From positions 1-64,000 of the forward strand of contig UQKL01000014.1 in the NCBI GenBank assembly GCA_900541695.1: 64,000 nucleotides of DNA, in the 5' to 3' direction. Each line of letters opens with the position of its first letter. Position 1 is the first letter of the stretch. Position numbers and translations under genes: made by a program. Positions 40,183-50,191 of the stretch are shown here, piece after piece. The notes beneath the pieces were generated by a model. The model searched no databases, was not told the DNA's origin, and worked only from the letters and a program-made list of their open reading frames with translations. This DNA comes from an uncultured Collinsella sp. GTDB taxonomy: Bacteria; Actinomycetota; Coriobacteriia; Coriobacteriales; Coriobacteriaceae.

Positions 40183-42522
40183 CTACGCCGACGCGCTGTC
40201 GCGAGCCGCCTGGCATGTAGGAGTCTGACGCAGCGTAAGCGGCTTGTCCCCCGCCTCGGCCGACGTGGTCAGCGTATACGTGATCGTCGTCGTCTCGCCA
40301 GCATGCAGGTCAACGGTGCCCGAATAGAAGGGGATTCCATGCCACGTAGCGGCGCCAAGACCAAACTGGGTGCCCTCAACCGTAAGGTCACTGATGTTGC
40401 CGCCCGTCGGGGCAAACACTGAGACATTCAGGCGTTCGTCGTCACGCGCGGCATCGGATGCGCCCGCCGCAACGTAGTCGGGCAGCTTGCCAGCCTCCTC
40501 CTGCGTCATGATGTTCGTCAGGGTAACGGTGATGCGATAGGAGCACGTGCCGTCGCCGTTCTTCACGCCCTGGCCAATCTGCGTGTCGGCGTTCAGATAC
40601 CAGTCGAGCTTGGAGAAGCTCAGGTTGTTAAAGTAAACGCCGGCAACGGGATCGGCACTCGGATCATCCGGATCGGGCAGCGAAGCGTCAATGCCCGTCT
40701 CCTTGATGGCATTCTGCTCGTCATCGTTTCTCATCCAAGCAATCAGACGGCCCTCTTCGGCACCGCGCTCGAATGCACCGACAAGCTTCGTAACGTCGAC
40801 GTCACCGATGCCACCGAGAATCTTGTCGAAGGCGGCGCTGGCAACAGATGCAAAGATGCCGTCCGATTCTTCGACCGGATAGTTCCAATACACATCGTGC
40901 ATGAGAACCTTCGCCGCGTTGGTACCGTCGACGACCGTACCATCGGGCAGCGAGACATTACCGACAAGGCCCAGCAGGTACTGCAAGAACACCGGATCGA
41001 TGCCAACGACGCCATCAACGTCCTGCCCATACTGGGACTTCCACAGCGCGGCAACACGCTGCGAGTTGCGGGGCCAATCGGGCGAATACGCGTTGCCAGA
41101 GTTGTACAGGTTGCTGTGGTCACCAAACAGTGCCTCGTCCTCTTCGTCGACGCTCTCAACCGCCTCGTCTTTGCTGAGCGCAATACATGGAACAAAGTCA
41201 CCGATCGACATCTGGCCATCGGTGACTGAGATCAAACCTTGCGAACCACCAAAACCGCCGCAAGCACGAATCTCGACGTTGTTCATGGCATACACAAGAT
41301 AGTTGCGCGTCTGGCCGTTGGCGCCGAGCATCTGGGGCAGAACGGGGGCGACTTTCTCCGCCGCGTCGACCGCACCGTTCAGGGTGGCAAAGCCGTTCTT
41401 TGCCTTATCGACCAGCTCGGTCACCTGGGCGACATGCGTATCGCCAATACCCTGCACCTTTTTGTTGGCGCTCTTGAACGCCTTCGAGCTATCGGAGAGC
41501 GAATCGGCGACCGCCTGCAGCGCGGACACGTTGATTGTCCCGTCCTGGAACAGCTTGCCGGGCGTTGCCTGAGCGAGATTATCGGCCATGGGGACCAGCG
41601 CGCCGCTCGAAACATCGGACAGAGCGTCGACCATGGTGCGGGCGGCATTAATGTCGCCGCCGTACACCGGAATGAACGAGGCCATCGTCCACACCGGGCT
41701 CGAGGTCTCCTTCTTCATGCTGCTGCAGAGCTCGTCGATCTTTTTCGCATCGTCGGGCAGGGTCGAAAAATCGCCCGACGTGACCTTGTCCTTAAGGCCG
41801 CCGACGATCTCGACAGTTTCCTTTGCCTGGCTCTTCACGGTTTTTGCCGAGTTAAACAGCATGAAGCCACTCACGCCAAAAGCGACAAGAACCACCGCGA
41901 CGATGGCAGCGACAACAGCCGCAACGCGGCGCTTCTTGCGCTCGCCCTTGCGATGGCGATGGCGAACCAGGCCGTTCGAGGTCGGGCTCGTCGAGGAATC
42001 ACCGCCGTAGTTCAAGCCAAAATCGTAATAATCTTCTTTAGAGCCCGAGCCCTTAAACTCGGCACCGTCGTCATCGAGACGGGCAAACGTGCCGGTTTCG
42101 GAAGCGCCCGTATAGATAGTGCCTAGGTTACCCGTAAGCCCTGCGTCTCCAGCAGAAGAAGCACTATTGGCGGGATTGGCAGAGTTGATGGGGCCGGCGT
42201 TGTGGGCGCGATGAGCGTTGTTAGCGGGGTCAGCGGGGCCGGCGACATTTGCACCGCCCGTTGGCGCCGGACGAACCCCGGCCGACGAAGCCGCAGAGCC
42301 CGCCCCGCCCGAAAATGTCTGCCTGCCTACGCGACCAGCCTGTTTTGCCTTTTGAGACTGTTCGTACAGAGCGGTAAACATCGCCGTTTCGCCCGGAGAC
42401 GTACGGTTGCCAGCACCGTTTTGGCTGGATCCACTCGGTACGCCAGCGTTTCCAGTCCCATTTGAACGCGGCGGAACTGCAGGGCGCTCGCCGTCGCCGT
42501 TCTTAAAGTGGTTACCAGCCAT
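40183..42522 (-). CDS. DUF4012 family membrane protein
   Basis: 779 residues. Residues 1-180 are a disordered Gly/Ala/Asn/Ser-rich cytosolic region. A basic patch (RHRHRKGERKKRR) precedes one transmembrane helix (about 198-222). The rest is extracellular and matches the actinobacterial DUF4012 pattern, with LPQMLGANGQTRNYLVYAMNNVEIRACGGFGG and DWPRNSQRVAALW and GVVGIDPVFLQYLLGL. This core resembles LytR-CpsA-Psr-associated or cell-wall proteins in context elsewhere, but no activity is known. An Asn/Ala repeat-like stretch lies at about 95-130. Confidence is high for the family, low for function. Confidence 0.85.
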   Translation of the reverse strand: MAGNHFKNGDGERPAVPPRSNGTGNAGVPSGSSQNGAGNRTSPGETAMFTALYEQSQKAKQAGRVGRQTFSGGAGSAASSAGVRPAPTGGANVAGPADPANNAHRAHNAGPINSANPANSASSAGDAGLTGNLGTIYTGASETGTFARLDDDGAEFKGSGSKEDYYDFGLNYGGDSSTSPTSNGLVRHRHRKGERKKRRVAAVVAAIVAVVLVAFGVSGFMLFNSAKTVKSQAKETVEIVGGLKDKVTSGDFSTLPDDAKKIDELCSSMKKETSSPVWTMASFIPVYGGDINAARTMVDALSDVSSGALVPMADNLAQATPGKLFQDGTINVSALQAVADSLSDSSKAFKSANKKVQGIGDTHVAQVTELVDKAKNGFATLNGAVDAAEKVAPVLPQMLGANGQTRNYLVYAMNNVEIRACGGFGGSQGLISVTDGQMSIGDFVPCIALSKDEAVESVDEEDEALFGDHSNLYNSGNAYSPDWPRNSQRVAALWKSQYGQDVDGVVGIDPVFLQYLLGLVGNVSLPDGTVVDGTNAAKVLMHDVYWNYPVEESDGIFASVASAAFDKILGGIGDVDVTKLVGAFERGAEEGRLIAWMRNDDEQNAIKETGIDASLPDPDDPSADPVAGVYFNNLSFSKLDWYLNADTQIGQGVKNGDGTCSYRITVTLTNIMTQEEAGKLPDYVAAGASDAARDDERLNVSVFAPTGGNISDLTVEGTQFGLGAATWHGIPFYSGTVDLHAGETTTITYTLTTSAEAGDKPLTLRQTPTCQAARDSASA

Positions 42523-42661
42523 AGAGGAGTCCTCGCAATACTAAAAGTCAATAACGCTATTAGTTTATGACATATTTGGCATCGTCAGTTAAACTCCAGA
42601 TGCAGGCACCAATTCGCGGAATTGTGGTGCAACACCGCGTCCGTCTAGGCAGCGGCGTGAG

Positions 42662-43684
42662 CTATACCGTCAGGAACATCATCACGATGATCATGGCAAA
42701 GCCGATAAGGTCGGTCGGCAAAAACACCGTGCCCAGCATAACAGCGCTGGTGATGGTCGCCGAAACCGGCTCCACAGTTCCGATGAGGCTCGCACGCACC
42801 GAGCCGATGTCCTTCACGCCCTGCATATACAGCATGTAGGCAAAAAACGAGCCAATGACCACAAACACCGCGAGCGCCTCGATACCGGCAGCATCGAGCG
42901 CCGGCATATGAGCCCACGGCTGCACGAAGACGCACGAGACCATGCCCGCTGCGAGCATGGCAGAGCCTGTAACGATGGGGCTGCCGTATTCGGGCAGAAT
43001 CTTGGCGGGAATCACCGCCATGCAGGTGGCGCTGACCGCACACATAAGGCCCGCAACCAGGCCGAGCGGCGAGATGCTCAAGCTGGTGGGGTCACCGCCG
43101 GTAACGATTAAAAAGGTGCCGCCGAGGGCCAGACCAATGCCGATCGTCTCGCGTGCGCGCGGCATGCGGCGATCGACCACGCAGGCGTAACCCATGATGA
43201 TGACCAGCTGCAGGCACTGAAGGACCGTCGCAGTTCCGGCGTTGGTCAGGCGCACGGCCGAAAGATAGCAGAACTGGTTGAACAGCAGGCCAAAGGCGGT
43301 AAAGAGCAACAGCTGCTTGCGGTCGGCCGGCGTCGTCCAAAGCTTGACCAGGCGCGCACGGTCGCGCGCGACCACCACGGCCATAAAGAGCAGGCCGGCG
43401 AGAATCTGGCGCACGCTCATGAGCCACAGCGTATCGACATGGTAGGTATCGAACAAAAAACTCGCGCTGGTACCCGAGAAACCCCAAAACGAACCGCCCA
43501 CCAGCGTGGCTAAAACGCCCGTGATCATCTTGCGCGTCTGGGCGTCGTTGAGACGGTCGCGCCAGGCACGACGGGTGTTGCGGCTGAGCTCGTCGGTGCC
43601 ATCCGGTACGACAAAATCGGACGCCGCCGTCATCGGCACCGAGGGCTTCTCGCACGCATGCCGTGCCGAGCGCTCTTGTTTCAT
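42662..43684 (-). CDS. EamA/DMT superfamily transporter
   Basis: 340 residues with ten predicted transmembrane helices in two EamA repeats (about 50-180 and 190-335). Sequence features are GGSFWGFSGTSASFLFD at the first helix, ALGGTFLIVTGGD between the repeats, and GSVRASLIGTVEPVSATITSAVMLG at the second repeat's signature. DMT transporters export amino acids or metabolites; the substrate is not predictable. The ATG at 43684 is used because GGGGGAG is upstream; an N-terminal cytosolic stretch of about 45 residues is longer than usual. Confidence 0.9.
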   Translation of the reverse strand: MKQERSARHACEKPSVPMTAASDFVVPDGTDELSRNTRRAWRDRLNDAQTRKMITGVLATLVGGSFWGFSGTSASFLFDTYHVDTLWLMSVRQILAGLLFMAVVVARDRARLVKLWTTPADRKQLLLFTAFGLLFNQFCYLSAVRLTNAGTATVLQCLQLVIIMGYACVVDRRMPRARETIGIGLALGGTFLIVTGGDPTSLSISPLGLVAGLMCAVSATCMAVIPAKILPEYGSPIVTGSAMLAAGMVSCVFVQPWAHMPALDAAGIEALAVFVVIGSFFAYMLYMQGVKDIGSVRASLIGTVEPVSATITSAVMLGTVFLPTDLIGFAMIIVMMFLTV

Positions 43685-43810
43685 TCCGCTCCCCCAGAAT
43701 CGTTTGGCAACTAAAGCGCTCAAACTGTAGCACGAATATTGGTATGAAAAAGCAGACGATTCGGAACATCTACGGGCGTCCCAATTGCAGGGACGAAAGG
43801 CACCGAAGAG

Positions 43811-44521
43811 CTATGCCGATCGGTTGGAATCGTCTAGGGCGCCGGGATCGGCTTCCGCGCTTCCATCGATATGGTCACCGTCGGCATCGTCCTCGTCACC
43901 GGCGTCGCTCTGCTCCTCCTGCTCGCTACGACGCTTTTCGCGAATCTGCTCCACGGCAGCACGCAGGGCGGCCTCGTCCTCGGCGCGTGCCACCTCTTGT
44001 GTGGTTTTGACCATATGGCGAATCTCGAGCACCAGCAGCACGATCAGCGGCACCACGATAAGCGGGAAGAACAGCAGCGGGTTGGTGAGCAACGAGACCA
44101 CCACGCCCAGGCCTGCCGACACAAAGACCGCGCGGCCCACCACATCGGCGGCGGGTACGGGCGCGGCATCCTCGACCGGATTGGCATCGCCCTTGGTGCG
44201 GTAGACCGGCGTGCCGTCGGCCGCATCCTCCACGGCAACGATGCGGTGCGTGTTGAGCGAACCCTCCAGCGCGTCATCGGACGAATGGAAGGTGATGATA
44301 TCGCCCACCTGGTAGACCTGGCTGTTGTCGGTATCGACGACGATAAACGAATGCACGGGAATCGCCGGCTCCATCGAGCCGGTCAGCGTACGCATAAAGC
44401 CGTAGCCCATGATGGTGGGGATCTCGCCGGCGGGCGTGAACACCGTGCGCAGCAGCACCACAAAGGCGACCAGGATCACCACGGTCGCCAGCACGTTGAT
44501 CACACGAAGCACGTGCTTCAT
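43811..44521 (-). CDS. sipW: SipW-like (ER-type) signal peptidase I
   Basis: 236 residues with an N-terminal helix (about 7-26), the catalytic segment TGSMEPAIPV (Ser49), the second motif LNTHRIVAV (His92, replacing the Lys of ordinary bacterial SPases) and KGDANPVED. A C-terminal helix (about 145-170) is followed by an acidic tail of 60 residues. The Ser-His dyad marks SipW/ER-type peptidases, which cleave TasA-like or camelysin-like preproteins. The ATG overlaps the stop of the DUF2357 gene (TGATG), linking it to the fibre-like cluster. It is the last gene of the string. Confidence 0.9.
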   Translation of the reverse strand: MKHVLRVINVLATVVILVAFVVLLRTVFTPAGEIPTIMGYGFMRTLTGSMEPAIPVHSFIVVDTDNSQVYQVGDIITFHSSDDALEGSLNTHRIVAVEDAADGTPVYRTKGDANPVEDAAPVPAADVVGRAVFVSAGLGVVVSLLTNPLLFFPLIVVPLIVLLVLEIRHMVKTTQEVARAEDEAALRAAVEQIREKRRSEQEEQSDAGDEDDADGDHIDGSAEADPGALDDSNRSA

Positions 44522-46767
44522 CACTTGTCGTCGTCCTTTGCGGAAGTCTCGGGGTCGGCAGCGACCTCGACCTCGGTGGTATCCGCCGCAGAAGCGCCAT
44601 CCTCGTCAGGCGCGGCGGCCACGCCCTCGCCAGCCTCGCCGCGCAGACGAGCCAGCAGATAGCGCGACAGGCTGTTGCCCTCGGCACGGCGCTCGGCACG
44701 GGCGCGATCGCGCTCGGCCTGCTCCAGCTCATGCGCCAACGAGTCCAAGCGCTGCTGCATCTCCGCGCGGACGGCCTCGAGCTCGTGCTCGTGCGTGGCC
44801 TTGGCGGCGGCGAGTTCCTGCTCAATGCGCTCCCCCGCCTCGAGCTCGGCCGCGGCGATACGCGCGTCGGCGTCGGCGCGAGTCTCCTCGGCGGCACGCG
44901 TGGCGGCATCGCGCTCGGCAGCGGCAGCGGCGACCTTTTCGTTGGCATCCACCGCAGCCTGCTCGACGGCAGAATCGGCGGCCGCACGGGCGGCATCGAT
45001 CGCAGCATCGGCTGCCTGCTGAGCAGCGGAAACCTTCTCCTCGGCCGCGGCGACGGTATCGGCGAGCTTCTGCTCCGCCTCGGCCACGGCGGCATCGGCC
45101 GCCTCGGCCGCAGCACGGGCATCGCGCTCGGCCGTCAGCTGCACTTCCTCGATCTGCAGCTGGGCGGCATCCAGCTTGGCATGCAGCGCAGCCACTTCCT
45201 TGGCAGAGGCCTCACGCACGGCGGCGAGCTCGGCCGCAGCAGCGTCCTTGGCGGCCTGCAGCTCGGCAGCATCGGCCGCCGTCTTGGCAGCCAAGGCCGC
45301 AGCAGCGTCGCTCTTAACCTGCGCGACTTGAGCGGCAGCGGCCTGCTCGGCGGCAGCAACCTTGGCGTCCGCGTCGGCACGGGCGGCAACCACCTCGGCA
45401 TCGGCCTCGGCACGCATCTGCGCCAGCTGCGCCGCCGCGGTCGAGCGTGCCTCTGCCGCAGCATCCTCGGCAGCCTTCTTGCCGGCCTCGACATCCTCCA
45501 GCGAGCCACGCAGCTCCTCGGCATCGGCCTCGGCCATCTGAGCACGCTGTGTCAGCGCCAGCTCGCGCGCCTTGGCCTCGTCCAGCTCATCGGCCAGGTC
45601 GTCGCGCTCGTCGGTCAGCGCGTGTGCCTGCACCTTCCAGGACTTCAGCTGTCCCTGCAGCTCCTCAATCTGCTCGCGGGCCTCGGCCAGCGCCTGCTCG
45701 GCATCCAGCTGAGCCTGCGTGACCTCCTCCACAAACACGCGACGGACCTCGACATCGGGCAGGTCGGGGCTATCGACCTGCACCTCCTTAATCTCCTTAA
45801 TAAACTTGGGCGCCACCGGCTCGGGATGCACGTTCTCGAGCTCCTGCAGGTTGCGCTCGTCGTCGGTCAGGCTCTTAAAGACGGTGTAGTTGTTGATGAG
45901 GTTGGTGTACATCTGCACCATGTACTCGTCATCAAACGCCAGCGCCTGCTGCTGCACGTCGATGTTGTAGCCCACCTTGTCGTAGCGCTCCATAAACTGC
46001 CACAGCTGGTAGCACTTGCGGTAGTTGGGGTCCTTCATGATGAGGTTGGTGCGCTGAATGGGGCTGCGGACCGCGCTGCAGCCGTTCATAATCTGGCAGA
46101 ACGACGCGCCGCGCAGCGCCATGACCAGACGGCGCACGCGGTCGATGCGCATAAAGACGTCCATGTTGTCGGCATCGTTCTCGGCAAAGCTCTGGCGATT
46201 CTTGACCGTCATCTCGACGTTGTACTCGATCTCCTCGTACGCGTCGTCGATCTTGCTGTGCATCTTAAAGCGGTTGCGGATCTCGTTGCCCGTCGACCAA
46301 AAGATCACGTCGGTACGCTTGTCCACAAACGTCAGCAGGCGCTGAATCAGGTGGTAGATAAAGCGGTTCTCGTACAGGTCGTACGTCTCGACGGTGTTGA
46401 CGTTGAGGATGCGCGTGGGGTGGACGCCGCCATCGTCGCTCGGCGCCAAAAACTGCGTGTTCTGGCTCAGATGACGGACGCTGTCGGCGCTGATCTTTTT
46501 GGCGAGCGAGACAGGCACCACCTCTTCCTCGGTGGTGATGAAGCGGCGCGGATTTTCGATGATGGTGTTGATGGCGTCGAGCGAGTCCTCGATCATGCTG
46601 ATCCACTCCTCGTCCACCACTTTGACGAGCTCCTCGCGCTGTTGCTCGATCGTGGTGCCCGAGGCCTGCGCCATCTCAAACAGATAACGGAAGTAGCGGC
46701 TGTCCTCCTGGATAGGCTCCATTTGCTCGGAGAAGCTGGTATAGAGGTCCTGAATGGTCTCGGACAT
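44521..46767 (-). CDS. DUF2357 (McrC-like N-terminus) with Ala/Glu-rich coiled coil
   Basis: 748 residues. The N-terminal about 340 residues match the DUF2357 pattern of McrC-associated proteins: NPRRFITTEEEVVPVSLAKK, then HPTRILNVNTVETYDLYENRF and a helical core. McrC normally continues into a PD-(D/E)XK nuclease. Here residues 350-690 are instead an uninterrupted Ala/Glu/Lys/Arg coiled coil (VEEVTQAQLDAEQALAEARE onward), and the tail is acidic. There is no membrane segment. It lies 99 nt after the McrB-like AAA+ gene, and the two probably work together. A structural or activating role in a membrane complex is inferred from context. Confidence 0.8.
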   Translation of the reverse strand: MSETIQDLYTSFSEQMEPIQEDSRYFRYLFEMAQASGTTIEQQREELVKVVDEEWISMIEDSLDAINTIIENPRRFITTEEEVVPVSLAKKISADSVRHLSQNTQFLAPSDDGGVHPTRILNVNTVETYDLYENRFIYHLIQRLLTFVDKRTDVIFWSTGNEIRNRFKMHSKIDDAYEEIEYNVEMTVKNRQSFAENDADNMDVFMRIDRVRRLVMALRGASFCQIMNGCSAVRSPIQRTNLIMKDPNYRKCYQLWQFMERYDKVGYNIDVQQQALAFDDEYMVQMYTNLINNYTVFKSLTDDERNLQELENVHPEPVAPKFIKEIKEVQVDSPDLPDVEVRRVFVEEVTQAQLDAEQALAEAREQIEELQGQLKSWKVQAHALTDERDDLADELDEAKARELALTQRAQMAEADAEELRGSLEDVEAGKKAAEDAAAEARSTAAAQLAQMRAEADAEVVAARADADAKVAAAEQAAAAQVAQVKSDAAAALAAKTAADAAELQAAKDAAAAELAAVREASAKEVAALHAKLDAAQLQIEEVQLTAERDARAAAEAADAAVAEAEQKLADTVAAAEEKVSAAQQAADAAIDAARAAADSAVEQAAVDANEKVAAAAAERDAATRAAEETRADADARIAAAELEAGERIEQELAAAKATHEHELEAVRAEMQQRLDSLAHELEQAERDRARAERRAEGNSLSRYLLARLRGEAGEGVAAAPDEDGASAADTTEVEVAADPETSAKDDDK

Positions 46768-46866
46768 GGGTTACTCCATAGGTTGGATCGATCGGTAAGG
46801 GGCGTGACGACACCACGTAGGGCAAACGCTACTGATTGCCTTGCCCCACGCCCCGCGCTTACGGCA

Positions 46867-48564
46867 TTAGTAGAAGTTCTGGATCCGCTGCAGATACATG
46901 ACGGAATCGGGCAGGCCGCCCTCGCCAAAGGTCTTCTCGATGTACTCGATCAGGCCCTTCATCTCGTCGCGCACAAAGCTCACGTTCATGGACTCAAACT
47001 TCTTGAGCACCTTGCGGGCGATGATGTAGTCCATGCCGCCCAACTCGGTGCCGCCGCACGCCACGTACACGGGGATAAAGTCGTACATCTGCTTGATGAT
47101 ACGGTTGCCAAAGGCCAGCTTAAAGCGGGTCTGCAGGTACTGGTCCAGCTTGTGCATCTTCTCGAGCAGATCGTCATCGATCACGTACTCGACCTTGGCC
47201 TTCTGGAACAGATACTGCAGGTGGTCGGCCGTCACGTGCACGCGCTCGTGCGGCTCGCACTCAAACGCGTCGGCGCGCTCGTTGAGCTCGATGGGAATCG
47301 CACGGTCGTACACCTTGTCCGTGATGGTAAAGGTGGAGTCGTCGTTGTTGGCCGTGCCGATAAACCACAGGCTGTCGGGAATGGTGAGCTTTCCGTCGTG
47401 CAGACCCTTGGGGTCGGCGGCCCACTGGGTAGGCACCAGGTCGAGCACCCACTCGTCGTGGCTGGGCATCTCGAGCACCGACAGGATCTCGGCAAAGTAG
47501 TACTCCACGCGGGCGAGGTTCATCTCGTCGAGCACGATCATGGACGGGTCCTGGCGCAGCCCCGCCTCGTACACGGCACGGAGGAACTCTGTCTCGTTAA
47601 AGCGCTTGGAAAACTCGTTGAAGTAGCCCAGCACCTCGGTGCGATCGCGAAAACTCGGCTGCACCGACACGATGGTTGCGGGGTTGTCCAGATAGCGGCT
47701 AAAGCTGTATGGCAGCGACGTCTTACCGGTACCCGAAATGCCCTCCAGAATCAGCAGCTTGGAGGCGGCCATGCCGGCCACAAAGCGGCGGATGACCTCG
47801 GGCGTGTAGTAGAGCTTCATCTGGCTGCAGGCGAACGCGCGGAAGCTGTCGACAAAGTCCTCCAGCGAGATGGCATCGTCGTAGACCGGGGGCTCCCAGT
47901 CGCGGTACTTAAGGTCCACAAGGGACAGCTTGGGGAAGCGGTTGGCCTGGGCGATCTCTTTTTCCTCGGCAAGGGTCTTGGCCTCGACGGTGGCCTTGGC
48001 CATGGCGGCCGCGGCATCCTTGACGCCATCGCCATCGAGCGCGAGCGACGCGTTGCCCGACACCACGGCGGCCGTGGCGCCCTCGCCCGCAGGCGCACCG
48101 GCGCCCGTAGCGGCGCCCACCACGTTGCCCACCGTGGGCAGGTGATCGTCGGCCAGGGCCGAGGCGCCCACGTACGGAATCTGCTTGGTGCCGCCCATGG
48201 CATTGACCTTGAGCGCCAGCAGCTTGTTTTTCTCGTCCATAAGGTCGAGCACCTGCTTGTTCAGGCGGCCGATCTCGCGATAGAGCGCTTTGTTGGACGT
48301 GTCGTCGCGATGCAGGCGACGGTTGATGCGGTAGCGGTGAACCAGAATGGCCACGATCAGCACGGGGACCGCGATGAGCATGGCAAACAGAATGACCGCG
48401 CCGATCTTGCCCACCAGGTCAAACGTGGTGAAGTAGGTCATAAAGATGCTGAAGTACTCAACCCAGCCAAACACCAGCAGATTAAGGATGGAGCTCACGA
48501 CGGCAACGACGTTGTAGACGACCTTTGCCAGCAGCTCCCAGGCAAATCCCAGAAACTCACTCAC
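46867..48564 (-). CDS. Membrane-anchored McrB/MoxR-type AAA+ ATPase
   Basis: 565 residues. Two N-terminal transmembrane helices (about 8-32 and 50-77) lead to a short coiled coil (95-118), a Gly/Ala linker (120-200) and the AAA+ module. Walker A is GISGTGKT (275-282), Walker B is MIVLDEMN (D346-E347), and FIGTANNDDSTFTITDKVYDRA (401-421) contains the sensor 1 and arginine-finger region typical of McrB. McrB proteins are GTP- or ATP-driven AAA+ motors. The usual N-terminal DNA-binding domain is absent and replaced by a membrane anchor. GTG 48564 overlaps the upstream signal peptidase gene by 8 nt. It is linked to DUF2357, signal peptidases and exported subunits. Confidence 0.85.
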   Translation of the reverse strand: MSEFLGFAWELLAKVVYNVVAVVSSILNLLVFGWVEYFSIFMTYFTTFDLVGKIGAVILFAMLIAVPVLIVAILVHRYRINRRLHRDDTSNKALYREIGRLNKQVLDLMDEKNKLLALKVNAMGGTKQIPYVGASALADDHLPTVGNVVGAATGAGAPAGEGATAAVVSGNASLALDGDGVKDAAAAMAKATVEAKTLAEEKEIAQANRFPKLSLVDLKYRDWEPPVYDDAISLEDFVDSFRAFACSQMKLYYTPEVIRRFVAGMAASKLLILEGISGTGKTSLPYSFSRYLDNPATIVSVQPSFRDRTEVLGYFNEFSKRFNETEFLRAVYEAGLRQDPSMIVLDEMNLARVEYYFAEILSVLEMPSHDEWVLDLVPTQWAADPKGLHDGKLTIPDSLWFIGTANNDDSTFTITDKVYDRAIPIELNERADAFECEPHERVHVTADHLQYLFQKAKVEYVIDDDLLEKMHKLDQYLQTRFKLAFGNRIIKQMYDFIPVYVACGGTELGGMDYIIARKVLKKFESMNVSFVRDEMKGLIEYIEKTFGEGGLPDSVMYLQRIQNFY

Positions 48565-49303
48565 CGTCGGTACCCTCCTGCTTGGTCGCGCTCATCGCCG
48601 CCTCGGCCTCGGCCTTCAGACGGCGGGCTTCCTCGAGCTTGGCCTCGGCCTGGGCGAGCTGCTCGGCGGCGTTATCGGCCGTGATGGTGGTATCGCCCTT
48701 GCCCTCGGCGTCCACGATGGCAGCCGCGGCGGCCAGGCGGTCCTCCTCGGCCATAGCGCGCTTGAGGTTCATGCCCACCACGATGAGGTGATACACCTGG
48801 TAGATAAAGAACAGCAGCATGGGCAGCACGATCACAATGAGGAAGCCCATAGAGCTGGACAGGAAGTCCATGACCTTGCCCATCTGCGGCAACGCGAACA
48901 GGTACTTACCAACGATGTCGCCGTCGCTGATGATGTGCGTATCGGCCACGTCGTTGTTGTCGCCCTTGGTGGTAAAGCTGCGCATGCCGTTGACCTCGTC
49001 GATGGCGGCGATGCGGTGAGTGTTGAGCGCGTACTCGTTGTCGATGATGGTATGGAACGTCACGATGTCGCCCACCTCGAGCTTGGAGGTGTCGCACTTT
49101 TTGATGAAGATAAGGTCGCCCTTGTTAAACGTGGGCGCCATGGAGTCGGACTGCACGGCGAGCGGGGTGAAGCCGGCGATGTCAGAGACGCTGCCGTCCT
49201 CGCGCGTGGCGAGCGTGGTAAACGCATACAGGGCCGCCACCAGGATGATGATCCACATGACGACGCTAAGCGCGATGGATGCGACTTTTTTAACAGATTG
49301 CAT
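48557..49303 (-). CDS. sipW: SipW-like (ER-type) signal peptidase I
   Basis: 248 residues with an N-terminal helix (about 8-28), the catalytic segment AVQSDSMAPTF (Ser54), the His motif ALNTHRIAAI (His96), TKGDNND and a C-terminal helix (about 145-170). A coiled, Ala/Glu-rich cytosolic tail ends the protein. It is a paralogue of the peptidase at 43811-44521 but clearly diverged, so the two may serve different substrates. It begins 60 nt after the last of four exported subunit genes, its likely substrates. Confidence 0.9.
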   Translation of the reverse strand: MQSVKKVASIALSVVMWIIILVAALYAFTTLATREDGSVSDIAGFTPLAVQSDSMAPTFNKGDLIFIKKCDTSKLEVGDIVTFHTIIDNEYALNTHRIAAIDEVNGMRSFTTKGDNNDVADTHIISDGDIVGKYLFALPQMGKVMDFLSSSMGFLIVIVLPMLLFFIYQVYHLIVVGMNLKRAMAEEDRLAAAAAIVDAEGKGDTTITADNAAEQLAQAEAKLEEARRLKAEAEAAMSATKQEGTDGE

Positions 49304-49363
49304 GATGTCCCTTACTACCGTGTCTGTCTAGGTCGTGCGCGGCCCGGTGGCCGCCGTGCATAT

Positions 49364-50191
49364 CTACTGTTCCTCGATGCCTTCAAAGCGAATCGATACT
49401 GAATAGTTAGCTCCCTTTAGCATATTAGTGCAATTTGGGTCCGTTCCCTCGAGCCATATGCGAACGGTTACCGGCTTATCCGTATCTTTTATCAGGTCGA
49501 ACATATCGCTGGCCGCGGTGGCAGCGCCCGAGTCGAGTCCAAAGACAGTGGCCGCGCCGGATGAGCCCCCGCCCCCGTTGGGGTTGTAGACCCAGGTGTG
49601 GCCGTCGGCGGTAAAGCTCATGCGCATGGCGCTGGCCATGCCCTGCGTGTCGGAGCTAAACCGCGTGCCGGACACGCCGCCGTCGCCATCCTGCCCGGTC
49701 AGGCGAACGCGCAGGTCCGTACTGCTCATAAAGTGCAGCGTGAACTCCAGGTAGGCGCCGGTAGCGGGATCGGCGGTGGAACCGTCCTCGAAGGTGAAGG
49801 TCTGGTAGTCGCTCGTGGTGACGGGCTTGAGCTTGGACACATCGATGTCCACGCCCTTTTCGCTGGCGATGCGCGCCGAGATCTGGTCAAAGCCCAGGCT
49901 GTGCACGTATTCGTCGAACGTAGCGTGCTCGTCCAGGTCAAAGCGCAGCGAACCGTCGGCGTTGGCGTCGATCATGAGCATGCGGGTCTTGGCGCTATCG
50001 GCGATGGAAAACCAGGCGAACGTTGCCATGGCTATCGCCACCAGCGCAAACAGCACCAGAACCACAGTGGTGGTGAGCTTGCGGCGAAGGTCGGTGTCGG
50101 CGGGGGCGGCGGTGCCGGGCCGGCGGGTAGCGGCGGTTGGACGGCGGTCGCCGGTAGCCGAGCGGCGGTCGTCTGGTTTAACGTGTGCCAT
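49364..50191 (-). CDS. SipW-dependent exported subunit (type T[YF]AW[FY])
   Basis: 275 residues. A long basic cytosolic leader (1-40) precedes the helix TTVVLVLFALVAIAMATFAWF, ending in TFAWF (57-61), the signature of SipW-processed proteins. The mature part is beta rich and ends with VRIWLEGTDPNCTNMLKGAN then SIRFEG, the W-x-E-G-x-D-x-x-C motif shared by the other exported proteins here. Its ATG overlaps the upstream subunit's stop (TAATG). It is likely a surface fibre or matrix protein. Confidence 0.8.
   Translation of the reverse strand: MAHVKPDDRRSATGDRRPTAATRRPGTAAPADTDLRRKLTTTVVLVLFALVAIAMATFAWFSIADSAKTRMLMIDANADGSLRFDLDEHATFDEYVHSLGFDQISARIASEKGVDIDVSKLKPVTTSDYQTFTFEDGSTADPATGAYLEFTLHFMSSTDLRVRLTGQDGDGGVSGTRFSSDTQGMASAMRMSFTADGHTWVYNPNGGGGSSGAATVFGLDSGAATAASDMFDLIKDTDKPVTVRIWLEGTDPNCTNMLKGANYSVSIRFEGIEEQ

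Noticed and set aside
44731-48684. A 1317-codon open frame on the plus strand across the DUF2357, AAA+ and SipW genes
   Set aside because: It is a mirror of the minus-strand genes in high-GC DNA: Leu/Gly/His/Val/Arg-rich with no domain, while the minus frames have clear domains and ribosome sites.
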